Source: Actinomycetota bacterium (lineage in GTDB: Bacteria > Actinomycetota > Acidimicrobiia > Spongiisociales > ZC4RG35). From it: a DNA stretch of 5,398 nucleotides. The notes under the pieces are model-generated. The model had not been told where the DNA came from and did no database searches. It saw only the letters and a program-made list of their open reading frames with translations. Position numbers and translations under genes: made by a program. Of the stretch, positions 4,991 through 5,398 are shown in pieces. The stretch covers positions 1 to 5,398 of the forward strand of contig JAKEHF010000225.1 in assembly GCA_022615295.1 (NCBI GenBank), written 5' to 3'. Numbering within the stretch: position 1 is the first letter of the stretch; each line of letters starts with the position of its first letter.

Positions 4991-5398
4991 TGGCGTCGGT
5001 GTGGGTGTTCGTCGAGGAGCTCGACGGGGCTCCCTCGAGCCTTGGTCTCGAGCTCCTCACCAAGGCGAGGGAGCTCGGCGAGGTGGCCGTCTTCTATCTC
5101 GGGTCGGAGGGCGGCGTCGCCACCCTGGGCGTGTACGGGGCGACGCGGGTGCTCTTGGCCGATCCAGGTGACGCCCTACCCACCACTTCGGTCGCAGAGG
5201 CGATGCAGAGCCTGGCGGAGACCGTTTCTCCCGATGTGATCCTCTTCGGACAGGCATACACCGACCGTGACGTGGCCGGGATCCTCGCCGCCCGGCTGGG
5301 GGTAGGAGCCCTATGCAACGTGGCCGACTTTCGTCTCGGCGAGGACGGTGTCGAGACCGACCATGAGGTCTTCGGGGGCACCCGGATCGTGACCGTGC
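4990..5398 (+). CDS. etfA: Electron transfer flavoprotein, alpha subunit, N-terminal part (3' end outside window)
   Basis: The first 136 codons of the ETF alpha subunit are present and the frame is open to the window edge. The N-terminal Rossmann-type domain is visible: MASVWVFVEELDG (1-13), the helix LGLELLTKARELGEVAVFYLG (18-38), YGATRVLLADP (49-59), SPDVILFGQAYTDRDVAGILAARLGVG (80-106) and EVFGGTRIVTV at the edge (126-136). The C-terminal FAD-binding domain, which carries the family signature, lies beyond the window. The alpha subunit binds FAD and forms the heterodimer with the etfB product directly upstream; the one-base overlap and strong Shine-Dalgarno site indicate a single operon. 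Identification rests on the N-terminal pattern plus position after etfB, and together these leave little doubt. Confidence 0.92.
   Translation, partial: MASVWVFVEELDGAPSSLGLELLTKARELGEVAVFYLGSEGGVATLGVYGATRVLLADPGDALPTTSVAEAMQSLAETVSPDVILFGQAYTDRDVAGILAARLGVGALCNVADFRLGEDGVETDHEVFGGTRIVTV

Noticed and set aside
1..5398. CRISPR arrays, insertion sequences, tRNA or rRNA genes, phage or toxin-antitoxin modules
   Set aside because: Reading both strands gave no spaced repeats, transposase motifs, tRNA cloverleaf or small paired ORFs; genes fill almost the whole window and are all housekeeping families.

Overview
The window is GC-rich, densely packed bacterial chromosomal DNA, most likely from a high-GC actinomycete (Actinomycetota; an Acidimicrobiia-type lineage is plausible but not proven). 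The pointers are an F420-dependent luciferase-like oxidoreductase, an alkyltransferase-like protein with the actinobacterial-style PWWRVV motif, actinobacterial-looking EtfB/EtfA, and TANNNT -10 boxes sitting very close to start codons. No mobile element, CRISPR array, rRNA or tRNA gene is visible, and no gap exceeds about 70 bases.

Layout: the window opens with the 3' end of an xdhC-type gene (+, ends 308). It converges on an F420-dependent LLM oxidoreductase (-, 305-1108), and the two stop codons share the four bases CTAG. A 52-base divergent intergenic region (1109-1160) carries an 8-bp perfect inverted repeat whose arms abut both start codons. Reading right from there are upp (uracil phosphoribosyltransferase, 1161-1781), an alkyltransferase-like gene overlapping it by GTGA (1778-2059), a SIMPL/DUF541 lipoprotein (2126-2845) and a pyrimidine-nucleoside/thymidine phosphorylase (2877-4175). 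The window ends in etfB (4232-4990) and the first 136 codons of etfA, joined by a TGATG overlap.

Function: upp and the nucleoside phosphorylase form a pyrimidine-salvage pair. The phosphorylase frees uracil or thymine from nucleosides, and Upp turns uracil plus PRPP into UMP. The alkyltransferase-like protein probably flags O6-alkylguanine for nucleotide excision repair and is probably translated together with Upp. EtfBA is the electron-transfer flavoprotein that carries electrons from acyl-CoA and related dehydrogenases to the quinone pool. XdhC helps mature a molybdenum hydroxylase that must be encoded elsewhere, probably just upstream.

This is mostly ordinary housekeeping territory, and I found no convincing undescribed system. 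The best second-look items are the inverted repeat in the divergent promoter, the repeated leaderless-type promoter geometry, the competing hairpins before the SIMPL gene, the PWWRVV alkyltransferase-like gene coupled to upp, and an Asp-to-Glu change in the PRPP loop of Upp.
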